64,000 nucleotides of DNA from Mycobacterium sp. IS-836 (lineage in GTDB: Bacteria > Actinomycetota > Actinomycetes > Mycobacteriales > Mycobacteriaceae), in the NCBI RefSeq assembly GCF_001954275.1, contig NZ_MBEU01000085.1, forward strand, positions 22,597 to 86,596. Direction: 5' to 3'. Below, in pieces: positions 63,080-64,000 of this stretch. Position numbers and translations under genes: made by a program. A model generated the notes under the pieces. That model searched no databases, had not been told where the DNA came from, and worked only from the letters and a program-made list of their open reading frames with translations. Position 1 is the stretch's first letter; the number at the start of each line of letters is the position of its first letter.

Positions 63080-64000
63080 GTGGGCGAGCCATTTGTGGGG
63101 AGCGAAGCCGTTGCGGGTGGACTGCTGACCAAGAGTCAACTGGAAACGCGCTACTACCGGCTTTTTCGAGGCGTCTACATCGATCGCGATGCCGAGCTCA
63201 CCGCCACGGTGCGCGCCAAAGCCGGGTGGTTGTGGACCGGCCGCCGGGGAATTGTGGCGGGGTTCTCGGCGGCCGCGATGCACGGGAGTAAATGGGTCGA
63301 CGACCGAAGAGTCGTGGAGCTGATCCACAGCAACCATCATTTCGCGGCAGGGATCCAGGTGCATAGAGACGTTGTCGACGCGGACGAAATCGAAATGATC
63401 GACGGCGTAGCGGTCACCTCGCCGACGAGGACGGCACTCGACATCGGCTGTTGGTACCCGACCATGACGGCGGTGGCGGGGATCGACGCCCTCGCCAGAG
63501 CAACGGAAATCAAAGCGGCTGATGTCGAGCTGTTGGCTCGCAGATACGCGGGGCGCAGGGGCATCGTGCGAGCACGCCAAGCGGTAAGCCTGTTCGATCC
63601 CGGTGCACAGTCGCCCAAAGAGTCGTGGTTGCGAATCGTCTTGCTCCAGGCGGGCTTACGGAAACCGGAGACACAGATTCCGGTACGCAACGAATTCGGC
63701 AGTGCGATCGCATATCTGGACATGGGATGGGAGGACGTCAAAGTGGCGGTCGAGTATGACGGTGAGCAACACCGCACCGATCGCGCGCAATACACGTGGG
63801 ACGTCCGGCGATTGGAAACACTCGAGCGACTCGGGTGGATCGTCATCCGGGTGGTGGCTGGGGACCGGCCCGCTGAAATCGTTGGCCGTGTTCGCGCTGC
63901 CTTGGCCCGACGAGCGTGCGGGGGGCCGCACCGTAGACCCCCACCCTTCGGGGAGGCGGCCGGTGGGCCCCAAGGGGGGCCACGCCCCGGGCGCCGCGGG
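63080..64000 (+). CDS. AbiEi-like N-terminus plus DUF559/Vsr-like nuclease domain, cassette copy 3 (3' end cut by window)
   Basis: At least 307 codons from GTG 63080, open to the window end. The beginning FVGSEAVAGGLLTKSQLE and YRLFRGVY, the middle WLWTGRRGIVAG, VTSPTRTALDIG and SPKESWLRIVLLQAGL, and the nuclease-like end LDMGW, VEYDGEQH, GWIVIRV follow copies 1 and 2 step by step. The conserved part ends near 63915; beyond it the frame reads through GC-rich hairpin DNA (Pro/Gly/Arg codons), so a stop has probably been lost or the frame shifted near the end. M. tuberculosis has PPE genes after ltp2. Confidence 0.8.
   Translation, partial: MGEPFVGSEAVAGGLLTKSQLETRYYRLFRGVYIDRDAELTATVRAKAGWLWTGRRGIVAGFSAAAMHGSKWVDDRRVVELIHSNHHFAAGIQVHRDVVDADEIEMIDGVAVTSPTRTALDIGCWYPTMTAVAGIDALARATEIKAADVELLARRYAGRRGIVRARQAVSLFDPGAQSPKESWLRIVLLQAGLRKPETQIPVRNEFGSAIAYLDMGWEDVKVAVEYDGEQHRTDRAQYTWDVRRLETLERLGWIVIRVVAGDRPAEIVGRVRAALARRACGGPHRRPPPFGEAAGGPQGGPRPGRRG

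Overview
The window is a stretch of a high-GC mycobacterial chromosome. Gene order closely follows the M. tuberculosis block Rv3593 to Rv3540c, read in the opposite direction. Several extra genes absent from M. tuberculosis and the general sequence style suggest a slow-growing environmental or opportunistic Mycobacterium, possibly near the M. avium complex; the species cannot be fixed from the sequence alone. Orthologue names rest on recalled M. tuberculosis gene order plus protein length and motifs seen here.

Bases 1-23,700 are mostly housekeeping: a histidine phosphatase end, lipoprotein lpqF, haem-degrading mhuD, an alpha/beta hydrolase, mutY, beta-carbonic anhydrase canB, a membrane protein, the lpqE-radA-disA operon, and a carD-ispD-ispF-cysS-rlmB run. 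Into this backbone are set a small secreted Cys protein, a secreted glycerophosphodiesterase, an FAD monooxygenase, an MFS transporter, and a probable zinc ABC importer with a Zur-like operator whose operon continues into pxpA and a metallo-beta-lactamase-fold gene.

Bases 23,700-63,000 are the cholesterol-degradation region. KstR genes: kstR, fadE34, kshB, hsaACDB (rings A/B), fadA5, and the cyp125-fadE28-fadE29-chsH2-chsH1-ltp2 operon (side chain). KstR2 genes: fadD3-fadE31-fadE32-fadE33-aspB, fadE30-ipdF, kstR2-fadA6, ipdC, echA20-ipdA-ipdB, and a short-chain dehydrogenase (rings C/D). Four KstR-type and three KstR2-type operators can be read directly. A large receptor-type Ser/Thr kinase with twelve Kelch repeats separates hsaB from nat. 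Two tandem deazaflavin (F420) nitroreductases lie next to fadA5.

The most unusual feature is three related genes encoding an AbiEi-like N-terminus plus a DUF559/Vsr-like nuclease C-terminus. Each is preceded by a palindromic unit of about 60 bp placed just after the stop codon of a steroid-degradation gene (fadE34, fadA6, ltp2). In the two complete cases a second copy of the same palindromic unit follows the gene, giving cassettes with a repeat-to-repeat period of 964 and 954 bp. The palindrome differs between cassettes. This looks like a family of small mobile or defence-like cassettes with cognate palindromes.

No rRNA, tRNA, CRISPR array, classical insertion sequence or prophage was seen.
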